This document shows positions 1-7,843 of a stretch of DNA of 64,000 nt, in pieces; position 1 is the first letter of the stretch, and every line of letters begins with the position of its first letter. This DNA comes from Fibrobacter sp. (GTDB lineage: Bacteria > Fibrobacterota > Fibrobacteria > Fibrobacterales > Fibrobacteraceae), in contig JAKSIJ010000009.1 of assembly GCA_024398875.1 (NCBI GenBank), positions 35,835 through 99,834 on the forward strand. The letters run 5' to 3'. A program made the position numbers and the translations under genes. Below the pieces are notes generated by a model that had not been told where the DNA came from, did not search any database, and saw only the letters and a list, made by a program, of their open reading frames with translations.

Positions 1-36
1 GTGAAAAGAAAATTATCCGTTGGGGAAAATAAAAAT

Positions 37-170
37 GCCGGAGGGCGGTGTAAACCGTCCCCGGCAAGTCGCTTGCTGAGATATTGCTATCCAAACAAGG
101 CGTCAGGAACCTTTAAGATAGCAATATCTTGGCTGAAAAGTCAACTAGGAATTCGGTGTTTTCGAGTTCC
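37..170 (+). other. Hairpin-rich stretch, candidate structured RNA
   Basis: Four stems follow one another: 37-41/61-65 with an inner 43-49/54-60; 64-68/72-76, which shares two bases with the first stem; a perfect 13-bp inverted repeat 79-91/117-129 (AGATATTGCTATC and its complement) with a 25-nt loop; and 148-155/163-170. An open frame from base 1 (GTG) crosses the stretch but gives a protein with no recognisable features, so a structured RNA or cis element is more likely than a gene. It lies directly upstream of the DUF4417 gene. No reverse transcriptase or CRISPR gene is visible to name it. What lies left of base 1 is unknown. Confidence 0.45.
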
Positions 171-191
171 GCATCTTAGAGGTATGCCAAA

Positions 192-863
192 ATGGTCAAA
201 AATCTGATTGATTTGGTGAAAATCATTGAAGAATACATCCGGTATTTGAAACTCAAGGGAGTAAAATTTAATAGCAAGGGGTTCCCTTTGCTAAAAAAGG
301 AGGCGTTCTTGGATGAATATCCGGAACTCGTTCTTCCATACGATTTCCGAAATAGCGGCCTTGTAACGGATCCTAAAAAGACGCTGCTCTGCTTTTATTG
401 TGGGGATAAGCGCATTTACCCCAGACTTAGTCGAGTTCTTAAAGATATTCCTGAATATAATCGATTTTTGGGAGTAGTCACCATTGATATAACCGTTACC
501 AGCGATATGGATGAAGAATGGCAAGACGCAATAATGTTGTTACAGCAGTTGTTTATGGCGGTTCTTGCTGTAAATGGAGTGAAGGTTGTGGCGAATCTTC
601 GGACCGGCGATGCACGTTCAGCAGAAAACTTGAACGATGTTCCAAAGGGTGTTATGTGGGCTGCAGGATTCCTAGGATGTGCGGAAGAAGACCCGCTAGA
701 TTTTCGTTTTGTCTCAAACACTTTGCGCGTAATGCCTTCTAAATTTGTTGTTTATGGCCCGGAGGATGAAACCGCTTTAGAAAAACTTAATATGATGGGT
801 ATTGATTACCGCGTATACGACGATTATCACAAACTAAGCAAGAAATATAAGCGGAGCGCATAG
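192..863 (+). CDS. DUF4417 family protein
   Basis: This 223-residue protein follows the DUF4417 pattern. Near residues 45-60 it has LPYDFRN, then a CFYCGDKRIYP segment, a VVTIDITVTSDMDEEWQDA segment and NGVKVVANLRTGDARS. It continues with VPKGVMWAAGFLGC and FVVYGPED near the C-terminus, in the order typical of the family. DUF4417 proteins are mostly known from phages and integrative elements and have no established function. AGAGGT at 178-183 is a plausible ribosome site 8 bases before the ATG. One base separates its stop from the next start, so the two are surely co-transcribed. The recognition is from memory of the family pattern. Confidence 0.7.
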   Translation: MVKNLIDLVKIIEEYIRYLKLKGVKFNSKGFPLLKKEAFLDEYPELVLPYDFRNSGLVTDPKKTLLCFYCGDKRIYPRLSRVLKDIPEYNRFLGVVTIDITVTSDMDEEWQDAIMLLQQLFMAVLAVNGVKVVANLRTGDARSAENLNDVPKGVMWAAGFLGCAEEDPLDFRFVSNTLRVMPSKFVVYGPEDETALEKLNMMGIDYRVYDDYHKLSKKYKRSA

Positions 864-864
864 A

Positions 865-1236
865 ATGAAAAGTACATACAAACTATTAGGTGTATTTTGG
901 GATAGGAAAGAAATCGTTGATACCAATTTTACTGTTGTCAGGAAATGTCGGGATATTCTTGATTATCGTTATATACGAGAATTATTTGATGTTGACAGCT
1001 GTGTTCGAAAAATTAAGATAAGTGAACTTCTTAAAGCAAATTTTGAGAGCGAAGCCAAGGCTCTTGTTAAACAATTGCGACATTGCAATAAAATCGTCGG
1101 AGTAATAGATTGTTTTCCACGATTCAAAAATGCTGTCTTACGAAGCTTTGTTCGGAAACGAATATTACAGATACTGAATTATTTGCGTAAAGAATTACCG
1201 AATGCGAAAATTTGCGTGAATCGAAAATTTTGGTGA
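865..1236 (+). CDS. Uncharacterised basic protein, partner of the DUF4417 gene
   Basis: The protein has 123 residues, is basic and low in GC, and I do not recognise it. It has no signal peptide or membrane segment. The middle (SELLKANFESEAKALVKQL) looks helical, and the C-terminal half carries many Arg, Lys and Leu. It starts one base after the DUF4417 stop, with GGAG at 854-857 as ribosome site, so translation is probably coupled. Just after its stop comes a second hairpin-rich stretch. Position and composition suggest a two-gene accessory cassette; function unknown. Confidence 0.6.
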   Translation: MKSTYKLLGVFWDRKEIVDTNFTVVRKCRDILDYRYIRELFDVDSCVRKIKISELLKANFESEAKALVKQLRHCNKIVGVIDCFPRFKNAVLRSFVRKRILQILNYLRKELPNAKICVNRKFW

Positions 1237-1267
1237 GGATCTTTTTCGTTGAGTCCGCGTTAGGAAT

Positions 1268-1315
1268 TCCACAAAGTGGATAAGAACACTAAAGGGAGTA
1301 AACTCCCAAGTGTTC
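1268..1315 (+). other. Second hairpin-rich stretch, candidate structured RNA
   Basis: A small hairpin 1268-1272/1276-1280 (TCCAC-aaa-GTGGA) is followed by a strong composite stem, 1284-1290/1309-1315 (GAACACT/AGTGTTC) enclosing 1294-1299/1302-1307 (GGGAGT/ACTCCC). No U-run follows, so it does not look like an ordinary terminator. With the stretch at 37-170 it brackets the DUF4417 gene pair. TAGGAATTC occurs in both flanks (146-154 and 1261-1269). Confidence 0.4.
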
Positions 1316-1356
1316 TATAAGTGACCCTGTGAGCCGAAACCGTCAAACGTAAACTG

Positions 1357-1578
1357 ATGCGTTTCCTCGGGACCGCTTCCGGCGACTGGCTGGACGGCTC
1401 TAAGCCCTATCACAAAATTTTCGGCATCCAACTCGACATGAAATCCGTCATGCGCAATTACCGCTGGAATGAAATCGCGCAATTCAAGTTGGCAGAAGTT
1501 GTAAAATTTGTGGAAAAGAACGTGCGTAAAAACGCTTTAGGAAGATTAGAGGCAATTATTAAACCACACATTTTTTAA
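1357..1578 (+). pseudogene. Unrecognised 73-residue ORF, possible gene fragment
   Basis: The frame opens after a TGA at 1330 and runs to TAA at 1578. The first half is GC-rich with housekeeping-like codon use (FLGTASGDWLDGS, KIFGIQLDMKS). The last 25 codons are AT-rich like the surrounding accessory DNA. No ribosome site precedes the ATG. The abrupt composition change and short length suggest the tail of a larger gene truncated by rearrangement, but a small genuine gene cannot be excluded. I do not recognise the family. Confidence 0.3.
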
Positions 1579-1658
1579 TAACATATCGAAAAAATAGTGC
1601 CGAATTTAATGATTTTCACAAATTAAACACAAAATCAAAGAAAAATGTATTTAATATA

Positions 1659-1687
1659 TTGACAAAAAGAACTTTTTGATATACATT
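1659..1687 (+). promoter_or_regulatory. Sigma-70-type promoter, TTGACA-N17-TACATT
   Basis: TTGACA at 1659-1664 and TACATT at 1682-1687 are exactly 17 bases apart. The same hexamers and spacing occur at 38838-38866 and 50109-50137, before two toxin-antitoxin type genes. Transcription should start near 1694 and read into the gene at 1804. Confidence 0.55.
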
Positions 1688-1693
1688 TAGGTT

Positions 1694-1800
1694 GGAGAAG
1701 GAGTTCTTCTCTCCAAGAAAAAGGGCCGACCTATTCGCAGGCCCGTTACCTAGCGATACCTGAAAAACCGGTATTTGATCAGTACCTGCAATCTATTCAG
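1694..1800 (+). promoter_or_regulatory. Long 5' leader with hairpins
   Basis: A GGAGAAGGAG run at 1694-1703 resembles a ribosome site but no ATG, GTG or TTG follows at a useful distance. Hairpins at 1723-1727/1740-1744 (GGGCC/GGCCC) and 1756-1760/1770-1774 (ATACC/GGTAT) follow. The frame of the downstream gene is open back to 1663, and its translation here looks protein-like (TYSQARYLAIPEKPVF). Either this is a structured leader, or the coding sequence begins upstream with a lost or unusual start. Confidence 0.35.
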
Positions 1801-1803
1801 GAT

Positions 1804-2391
1804 ATGGAAAAACTTCCCTGTGTGAATCCATGGGAAAAAGACTGGCAACGTAAGAAAGACTTGGAATTGTTCAAGGTTCTTCGTGATTACGGTGGCTATA
1901 ATGGTTTAAGCTGGATGCTTACTTCAGGGATTGCCAACAGAATGTTGAATTACCATATACAGTTCAAACATTCGACTTATCCCAAGCACTTTGCTAGAGG
2001 CGGTAAATTCAGTAATCGCCACGATATTCCATTGGATAGCGCCAAGTATATAGCGAACAATTTCATTGGCGGAAATGATAGCGCCTTGAGTTATTCATTT
2101 AACTCAAAAGATTTCTACGCTGACATTGACGCCCGCAATATCGCCCATCTTATAAAACGGGGCCGTTCGCCATACGAAGCGATGAACGACTACTACCGAA
2201 ATCAAAAATTTGGTAGATTTAACTTGTTCGTTCATTCCTATGGTAGCTGGAAAAATTTTGTGGACAAGGTGAATTCGCATTATTTCTTCCCCATAACTCC
2301 GAGCGTGAACCCTATATTTGTTAATATGGTAAAGTCTGCTTTTATACAAAGGATTCAGAAGGAACTTCTTCATGAAATGGGGCTGGATTAA
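1804..2391 (+). CDS. Uncharacterised 195-residue protein
   Basis: I do not recognise this family. The protein is rich in aromatic residues and has no signal peptide or membrane segment. Segments such as GGNDSALSYSFNSKDFYADIDARN and YEAMNDYYRNQKFGRFNLFVHSYGSW suggest a compact soluble fold. The ATG at 1804 is the first standard start in frame and has no good ribosome site. The frame is open to 1663 without a standard start, so the annotated protein may lack its true N-terminus. Its last 20 bases overlap the next gene, which implies coupled translation. Probable two-gene accessory unit driven by the promoter at 1659. Confidence 0.55.
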   Translation: MEKLPCVNPWEKDWQRKKDLELFKVLRDYGGYNGLSWMLTSGIANRMLNYHIQFKHSTYPKHFARGGKFSNRHDIPLDSAKYIANNFIGGNDSALSYSFNSKDFYADIDARNIAHLIKRGRSPYEAMNDYYRNQKFGRFNLFVHSYGSWKNFVDKVNSHYFFPITPSVNPIFVNMVKSAFIQRIQKELLHEMGLD

Positions 2392-3031
2392 ATATGTCAT
2401 CCTTCCGGTTCTAGTAATCGGAGCGTTTGTTTCGTACGAGACGGTGGTCTGGAGAAATCTGGCTCTGGACCACTTTTTCTCCAAACGAGTTTCCGTGCAT
2501 GAATATGGCGAGTTGAAAATTGTTGAGAACGTTAATGAAGTTGGGCTCCATAAAAAGGTAGTCACTGATCTTTTTTACAAGTATGATGGCGAAAGTAATT
2601 TCAAATACCTTGATACGCCTAGAGGAGAAAAGGCGGACATGACTCTCCTGCAATTTTCAGGATACGATTATCTTTTGGTTAGAAAAGTTCCAATGACCAT
2701 ATCGGGGGACCCGAGCCTTTATGTGTATCCAAAGATTTTTATACTGGAACCTGGAAATCAAGAGCATTTAACATTATTGATTCTGAATAATGATCCTGCT
2801 GCAGAATTTTCCAGAGAGGATGGCGATAAAAGCCCACACATCGTTCATTGTTATTTTAAATTGCGAGCCGATCGGATTTCGGAACCATCGCGAAAGCGTC
2901 AGGAAAAGCTTCGACAGGAGCAGTGGCAGGCGTATTTAGATAAAAAGATGGAGGAGCCTGCTTTTGTAGAGGGGCTATCCTCTGTTTTTGATTACCTGAA
3001 TGTGGATAAATCCTGTCTTGATGGAAAGTAG
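2372..3031 (+). CDS. Membrane-anchored protein of unknown function
   Basis: The N-terminus (residues 1-25, WGWIKYVILPVLVIGAFVSY) is a single hydrophobic anchor after a short basic start. The remaining 190 or so residues should face outside and contain beta-rich and then charged helical stretches (RKRQEKLRQEQW near residue 175). The start overlaps the previous gene by 20 bases, and AAGGA near 2357 is a good ribosome site. No family recognised. The pair at 1804-3031 could be a cytosolic protein with a membrane partner; that is inference from layout only. Confidence 0.6.
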   Translation: MKWGWIKYVILPVLVIGAFVSYETVVWRNLALDHFFSKRVSVHEYGELKIVENVNEVGLHKKVVTDLFYKYDGESNFKYLDTPRGEKADMTLLQFSGYDYLLVRKVPMTISGDPSLYVYPKIFILEPGNQEHLTLLILNNDPAAEFSREDGDKSPHIVHCYFKLRADRISEPSRKRQEKLRQEQWQAYLDKKMEEPAFVEGLSSVFDYLNVDKSCLDGK

Positions 3032-3064
3032 CTGTTGAAAAATTAATGCTAACTGCTTAATCCG

Positions 3065-4144
3065 CTATATCAAATCCATCAATTCATAGAATACGTACAA
3101 AGTATTGCGTTTTTGATGATTGCTAAATACGAGGTTGAATTCAACAAGTTTGTCCAAAGCTCGGTTGATTGCCGTGTTCGAAAGGCCGGTTTCCTTTGCG
3201 ATGGATTTGCTGGTTTGCATGGGCATCTTGAAAAAACAATCAAAAACTTGCTTTGCAATTTTCGAGGAACATTTTTCGTCTATCACCTGGACGCTACGTT
3301 CGTATAGTTTTTCAATTTTGATTATGTTTTCACTATACTTGATACTTTGTTTGTTTACGATGCCTAGAAAAAACTTGACCCACTCGTTCCAGGCTCCATT
3401 GCAACGGATGTCGTTCAACAACTTGTAATATCTGTATTTCTCTTTTTCGATGGCTTCACTTAGAAATAGGTACAAACGGTCGATTTCGCGTGTGAAAAAC
3501 AGGAACAGAACGATAATCATCCTACCAATTCGTCCGTTGCCGTCTTCAAACGGGTGGATTGTTTCGAATTGGGCGTGAATCAATGCGGCATTTACAAGAT
3601 TGCGCTGCTTTGTGGAAGGATTGTTCATGTAACTGATGAGATTATCCATCAGTTTTTTGACATTCGTCGGCGCAGGCGGTGTGAACGAAATGTCTTTGGA
3701 AATCTCGTCCTTGATATAATTTTGCTTTGTTCTGTACTTGCCGGTGTTGTCCGAAGTTTTATGCACGTCGCCGCTAAGCAAAATGCGATGCATCTCTAGA
3801 AACATTTCTTCGCTGAATCTTCCTTCGCGAATCAAATAAGAAAGTCCACAATTCAATGCATTTTTGTAATTGTCCAAATCCCTGTTATTCGTGCTTGTTT
3901 CGTTTGTAGCCTTGCTTTCTAGGGATTCTTCGAGGCTTGTGCAGGTGCCTTCCATGCTTGTGGAGTGAAAGTTTTCTTTCCAGAGCATCGAGCGGGTGCA
4001 AGAGTCTTCTGCGATTGATCTTTTTAAAGCTGTCAGGTAAATGCCCATGTGGGACGTGGCGTCGATGAGTTCATCGAAATATTCGCGCTTGTCCAACTTT
4101 TCCAATGAGGATTCAATAAACTCGGCTTTAAAAGGTTCTTTCAT
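3065..4144 (-). CDS. Fic/DOC domain protein with C-terminal winged helix
   Basis: Residues 197-208 read HPFEDGNGRIGR, a full Fic motif, so the enzyme should transfer AMP or another nucleotide moiety to target proteins. Residues 61-66 (STSMEG) fit the inhibitory (S/T)xxxE(G/N) motif placed N-terminal to the Fic fold, so the protein is probably auto-inhibited. The last 80 residues (IAKETGLSNTAINRALDKLVE) look like a winged helix. Length (359) and order match the common bacterial Fic-wHTH proteins. It stands alone, with no separate antitoxin beside it. No clear ribosome site precedes the ATG. It may act as a regulator or in phage response; targets cannot be predicted. Confidence 0.9.
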   Translation of the reverse strand: MKEPFKAEFIESSLEKLDKREYFDELIDATSHMGIYLTALKRSIAEDSCTRSMLWKENFHSTSMEGTCTSLEESLESKATNETSTNNRDLDNYKNALNCGLSYLIREGRFSEEMFLEMHRILLSGDVHKTSDNTGKYRTKQNYIKDEISKDISFTPPAPTNVKKLMDNLISYMNNPSTKQRNLVNAALIHAQFETIHPFEDGNGRIGRMIIVLFLFFTREIDRLYLFLSEAIEKEKYRYYKLLNDIRCNGAWNEWVKFFLGIVNKQSIKYSENIIKIEKLYERSVQVIDEKCSSKIAKQVFDCFFKMPMQTSKSIAKETGLSNTAINRALDKLVEFNLVFSNHQKRNTLYVFYELMDLI

Positions 4145-4255
4145 AGTAAATACAAAAATACAAAAAAATGTATTTTAAGAAAAGTGCACATGCGTTTAGG
4201 GAACCTAAGACGAAAGTGAGCGTGTCGCCTGCCCCGCCAACTAAATTTGGTCGTA

Positions 4256-4334
4256 TATATTGACACTTTCGAAAAAGTATGGCATATTTTTCGGAGGTTT
4301 TATGGAATCGGGCCTTTCTATCTATGACTATTAA
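4256..4334 (+). promoter_or_regulatory. Promoter region and 10-codon upstream ORF
   Basis: TATATT (4256-4261) and a TTGACA (4260-4265) with CATATT 17 bases on (4283-4288) are overlapping promoter candidates. A strong ribosome site CGGAGG (4292-4297) serves ATG 4302, which opens a 10-codon frame (MESGLSIYDY, stop 4332-4334). That frame overlaps the phosphatase start at 4324 in another frame. This looks like translational coupling through a leader peptide. Confidence 0.4.
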
Positions 4335-4845
4335 AATCTTGTTCGTCTGCCACGGAAACATTTGCCGGAGCCCCATGGCTGAATTTGTGATGAAAAAAAT
4401 GGTGGGTGAATCCGAGGAAATGAAGGCGGCGGGCCTCTCTGCAGCAGATTTTGAAATCGCTAGTGCCGCCACCAGCACAGAAGAGATTGGAAACCCGGTG
4501 TATCCGCCGGCGAAAAGAATGCTTGCAGCCCACGGCATCGACTGCAGCGGGAAAACGGCAAGGCAGATGACTGCCCGCGACTACGAACATTACGATTACA
4601 TCATTCTGATGGATGAAAACAATCGCAGGAACTTGCGATGGATTTTACCTGAAACTGCGCCCGGTAAGACCGCGCGGAACTCAAACAAAATCAGCCTGCT
4701 GATGGACTACACCAGCCACCCGCGGGATGTAGCGGACCCGTGGTACACCGGAGATTTTACCGCCACCTGGAATGATGTGAACGAAGGCTGTCGCGGCCTT
4801 CTCTGCGAAATCATCGCACAACGGCTCGATGGAAGGCCGCGTTAG
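4324..4845 (+). CDS. Low-molecular-weight protein tyrosine phosphatase
   Basis: The N-terminus ILFVCHGNICRSP carries the C(x)5R(S) active loop of LMW phosphatases. DPWYTGDF near residue 140 supplies the catalytic Asp. The 173-residue length fits the family. I chose ATG 4324 because the family begins right before the KILFVC strand; an in-frame ATG at 4279 would add 15 unrelated residues and has a poor ribosome site. The protein dephosphorylates phosphotyrosine; in bacteria the partners are often capsule kinases, but none is seen here. Its stop overlaps the convergent PAP2 gene by four bases. Confidence 0.9.
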   Translation: MTIKILFVCHGNICRSPMAEFVMKKMVGESEEMKAAGLSAADFEIASAATSTEEIGNPVYPPAKRMLAAHGIDCSGKTARQMTARDYEHYDYIILMDENNRRNLRWILPETAPGKTARNSNKISLLMDYTSHPRDVADPWYTGDFTATWNDVNEGCRGLLCEIIAQRLDGRPR

Positions 4846-5711
4846 AAGTTGACAGTCATGCCGAGGCCACCTGGGTATGCGTAGAAGGCGACTTTATCCT
4901 GCTGGAAGTTGCCGTCGCGATAGTCGCGGAAGTTCTTACCTACGGTGCGACCGATGACATAGCCCGTAATGGCGCCTGCGAAGATATCACTTGCCCAATG
5001 GGCCACAAAAGACATGCTCACCCCGATAATCGCGGAATAGGCGATGGCGCCGGCAAAGATGTAGTTGTTGTCCGGATAAAGCGTGGCAAGCGTTACCGCC
5101 ATCGCCGTTGCAGTTGCCGTGTGCCCGCTAGGCCAGCCATTGAAAACTCCACCACGCATAAACCCGAAACGGAATCCATCGCTGTAGTCATCCTGAAAAT
5201 CTGCATCCCCATCGGCAGCATCGTGAACATGGGGAGGAATGCGGCCCGTAAAAGCTTTAATGACTGTGGTGTAGCTAAAAGCCAGAAATGCCGCCTGCCC
5301 CATGGCAAGACCTGTCAACTGCATTTCAGGATTGTCGCTGCCGTAATACATGGCAAGCGGAACCACAAAAGGCGCAAATGTGCCTACAAGTCCGCCGGGA
5401 AGTGCACCAATCATGGAAGCCGTTTCGTGCCGAACGCAAAAGCGGTTCCACTTCCAGTCCGCACCACTTTCAATAATACCATAAGTTCCGCCGGCGGCTA
5501 GGGCCCAAGGGACGCCAAAGCCGTATGTAAAAGAGCCTAATGTGTTCCAGCCAATATCGTGAAATAAAGTGGCGAAGAGAGGGATGCGGGTCGGCGCGAC
5601 GTACCCTGGCGCAGTATTTGCGATTTGCTCCGACGCAGTTTCCGCATCATTTGCAAAAACAGCAGAAACGCAAAACGCCACCGCAACAATGATTCGCAAT
5701 CCCAACTTCAT
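4842..5711 (-). CDS. PAP2-type phosphatase family protein, exported
   Basis: A signal peptide ends near residue 21 (AVFANDA). Several hydrophobic helices follow. PAP2 motifs are visible: KAFTGRIPP, GWPSGHT and HWASD. In the third motif the usual Arg six residues before His is replaced by Ser (SMSFVAHWASD), so activity may differ. Members remove phosphate from lipid phosphates such as undecaprenyl pyrophosphate or phosphatidate at the membrane surface. The C-terminus (GGLGMTVNF) ends in Phe. Fifteen bases separate it from the upstream nitroreductase, so the two are probably one transcript. Confidence 0.75.
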   Translation of the reverse strand: MKLGLRIIVAVAFCVSAVFANDAETASEQIANTAPGYVAPTRIPLFATLFHDIGWNTLGSFTYGFGVPWALAAGGTYGIIESGADWKWNRFCVRHETASMIGALPGGLVGTFAPFVVPLAMYYGSDNPEMQLTGLAMGQAAFLAFSYTTVIKAFTGRIPPHVHDAADGDADFQDDYSDGFRFGFMRGGVFNGWPSGHTATATAMAVTLATLYPDNNYIFAGAIAYSAIIGVSMSFVAHWASDIFAGAITGYVIGRTVGKNFRDYRDGNFQQDKVAFYAYPGGLGMTVNF

Positions 5712-5726
5712 CCGGATACCGGGAAA

Positions 5727-6242
5727 CTATTTCACGAAAACTATCGCTTCCTTGTGTACGATTTCTTTTGGAGCAGAAGCCGCATAACCGAGAGCGGCAA
5801 GACCGTAGACGATGTGGTTGTCGGGAATGCCCAGATCCTGAAGCAGCGGGCGAATCTTCGGGTTATCGCAAATATCCCGCAACTGGTTAATCCATACGGA
5901 ACCGATGCCGAGGGAGTGCGCCGCCAAAAAAATATTCTGGAGTGCACAGGCGTTGTCGTCACGCCCCCACGCACTATCCGCTACATTGGATGGAATAATC
6001 AGCGCATCGGGAGTGTAGAAGTTATAACCGGAACGGCCGAGGACTTCGGCAATAGCAGCCGCCAGGGCCTTAATCTTCTCTTGATTGTGGACCACCGTGA
6101 ACTGCCATGTCTGGCGGTTCATTCCCGAGGGGGCAAACATGCCGGCCTCTGCAATTTCACGAAGATCTTCGTCAGAAATGCGTTTGTCTGTAAAAGATCG
6201 CACACTCCTGCGCGTCTTGATGTTCTGAATTACTTCATTCAT
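5727..6242 (-). CDS. Nitroreductase family protein
   Basis: The protein (171 residues) begins IKTRRSVRSFTDKRIS, the FMN-phosphate binding RRSxRxF segment, followed by AGMFAPSGMNRQTWQF and a C-terminal ALGYAA segment, all typical of the NAD(P)H-dependent FMN nitroreductase family. Substrates are usually quinones or nitro compounds and cannot be predicted here. It is the first gene of a probable operon with the PAP2 protein. A long dyad at 6293-6338 lies in the divergent promoter region. Confidence 0.88.
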   Translation of the reverse strand: MNEVIQNIKTRRSVRSFTDKRISDEDLREIAEAGMFAPSGMNRQTWQFTVVHNQEKIKALAAAIAEVLGRSGYNFYTPDALIIPSNVADSAWGRDDNACALQNIFLAAHSLGIGSVWINQLRDICDNPKIRPLLQDLGIPDNHIVYGLAALGYAASAPKEIVHKEAIVFVK

Positions 6243-6292
6243 AAAATCTCCCGAAAAAAATTTTCTGTAAATAATATAATATAATGAAACGA

Positions 6293-6338
6293 CTTATGAC
6301 AATACCCTCAAAATATGGGGTTATTTATTCGTCATAAG
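6293..6338. promoter_or_regulatory. Long interrupted dyad in divergent promoter region
   Basis: CTTATGAC (6293-6300) and GTCATAAG (6331-6338) are perfect inverted arms. Just inside them AATACCC (6301-6307) pairs with GGGGTTATT (6317-6325). It lies between the nitroreductase and the small secreted protein, which diverge, so it may be an operator for either or an RNA stem. The rest of 6243-6489 is AT-rich with no gene. Confidence 0.4.
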
Positions 6339-6489
6339 ACAAATAAATCGAACTTTTCTTTTTTGCAAATTTATTCGTAAAACTCCATTGTTTTTCCTTC
6401 AAGAAAAACCTAATTTTATGTTGTTCGAAGGATTGCAGAGTTCGCATCCACTGCTGAATGAAGGCAATCCATAACAACGGGGTTATACA

Positions 6490-6753
6490 ATGAAGACTAA
6501 AATGATTGCAATCGCCCTAATGGGTATTTTTGCTTCTGCGGCATTCGCTCAGGATGGAGCCGCACCTTCTACAGACCAGCCCGCTATTTCCGAAGAAGCC
6601 GTCACGGACGCTTCCGAAGCAGCAGGCGAAAAGGCCGTAAAGGAAGACCCTCGAGCTGACCGCGCCAAGGAACGCTTTGAACGCAAGGAAGCCAAGAAAG
6701 CTGAAATTGCCGCCCACAAAGCCGAAAAAGAAGCCCGTAAAGCTAACAAGTAA
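6490..6753 (+). CDS. Small secreted charged Ala/Lys/Glu-rich protein
   Basis: The 87-residue product has a clear signal peptide (cleavage likely after ASAAFA, residue 20) and a mature part made of Ala, Glu and Lys (KERFERKEAKKAEIAAHKAE) that should form one long charged helix. No family recognised. It is monocistronic, with a strong terminator 26 bases after its stop. A periplasmic or envelope-associated helix is the likely state; function unknown. Confidence 0.7.
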   Translation: MKTKMIAIALMGIFASAAFAQDGAAPSTDQPAISEEAVTDASEAAGEKAVKEDPRADRAKERFERKEAKKAEIAAHKAEKEARKANK

Positions 6754-6778
6754 GCACTTTCTTCTATAGAATTCAGGG

Positions 6779-6805
6779 CCGCAGAATCACTTCTGCGGTC
6801 TTTTT
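6779..6805 (+). terminator. Rho-independent terminator, possibly bidirectional
   Basis: CCGCAGAA (6779-6786) and TTCTGCGG (6791-6798) form a perfect 8-bp stem with a TCAC loop, followed by TCTTTTTAT. It ends the gene at 6490 and overlaps the end of the convergent gene at 6804. Confidence 0.85.
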
Positions 6806-7754
6806 ATATATCCCACCGAACACCTGCACCGATATTTGTATATACAATATAATCTGGGTAAAGGTACTTGCAAGAACTGGGTAGAATATATCGCCGATAG
6901 GATTGTCCAATACCTATGTAAACGCCCAGAACTCCTGGCTTCCATGAGGTTTCAAAATTCCAGTTCCCCTGCAACTTTTGGATTTTTTCATAATTAGCGT
7001 AAGGACCATCCACAATGAATCCGTAAAAAAGATTCCCTCTGGCTTCTAGAGAAATATCGTTACTGAATTTGTATGTAATTCGTGATTTTAGAGAAGGTCC
7101 CATCCACTGCAACCAATATTTTGGAACAGCAATGGAATCTGTTTCAAAACGACCCCCGCCATACACGGAACCACTCCAGCCATATACCGCATTCCGATGC
7201 CAAGAGGCGTACAGGGCAAGAGAAGAAAGTCCATCCAAATCTTCAAAAGCCCAGGAAGCGACACCTACCTTTTGCCGACCGAAACAGACAAAATATTTCT
7301 CCGCCCAGATAAAGAAATCAGGATCCCAAGTCTCGCTCTCAGACGTATTCATATTTGCCCCGAAATCAAGAAATAGAGTTTTACCGATAAGCGTATATTC
7401 CACGCCCAAAGATGCTTCCCAGGAGTTGGTATCCAGCGAAGGCATGTCCTCTTTATCCAGGAACCAGTCTCCCGAGACATTGAAGCCAAAGGAGTGCGTC
7501 CAATCCCGCGTGTCATAATCGGCACTTACATTCAAAGTCCCATACACCTCGCTTCCCGATTCCTTAGAAGTGATTACGTGCTTTTTTTGATAATGCAACC
7601 AACTGTAATCTATGTCACCAGAAGTATGAAATTCCCAAGCATTTTCTTCATCAGGGCTGTCAACCGGTACCACATTGCGCAAATGCATTTCTTCTTGATT
7701 TTCAGCCATCAAAAAGGAGAACAGCAAAAGAAATGTCATGACAAAGTAACGCAC
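6804..7754 (-). CDS. Putative outer-membrane beta-barrel protein
   Basis: A signal peptide (MRYFVMTFLLLFSFLMAE) precedes about 300 residues of alternating polar and aromatic strands with many Tyr, Trp and Gly pairs (SLGVEYTLIGKTLFLDFGANM, GVYIGIGQSYRRY). The C-terminus GAGVRWDI has the aromatic-rich last strand typical of outer-membrane proteins. No specific family recognised. Monocistronic on the minus strand. Likely an outer-membrane barrel of unknown role. Confidence 0.65.
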   Translation of the reverse strand: MRYFVMTFLLLFSFLMAENQEEMHLRNVVPVDSPDEENAWEFHTSGDIDYSWLHYQKKHVITSKESGSEVYGTLNVSADYDTRDWTHSFGFNVSGDWFLDKEDMPSLDTNSWEASLGVEYTLIGKTLFLDFGANMNTSESETWDPDFFIWAEKYFVCFGRQKVGVASWAFEDLDGLSSLALYASWHRNAVYGWSGSVYGGGRFETDSIAVPKYWLQWMGPSLKSRITYKFSNDISLEARGNLFYGFIVDGPYANYEKIQKLQGNWNFETSWKPGVLGVYIGIGQSYRRYILPSSCKYLYPDYIVYTNIGAGVRWDI

Positions 7755-7843
7755 CTTTCTAGATTATAAATTTTTCATTCCCCTCTTGATTTTCTGAACA
7801 AATTAAGATATATTATGTAAGAAATTTGTAAGAAGGAGATTTT

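Noticed and set aside
37..170. Retron msr-msd region
   Set aside because: A long inverted repeat is present, but no reverse transcriptase follows or is seen in the window. The upstream side is outside the window.
1..207. 68-codon frame from the first base
   Set aside because: It crosses perfect inverted repeats and has no family features; a structured element is more likely. Upstream sequence is missing, so not fully excluded.
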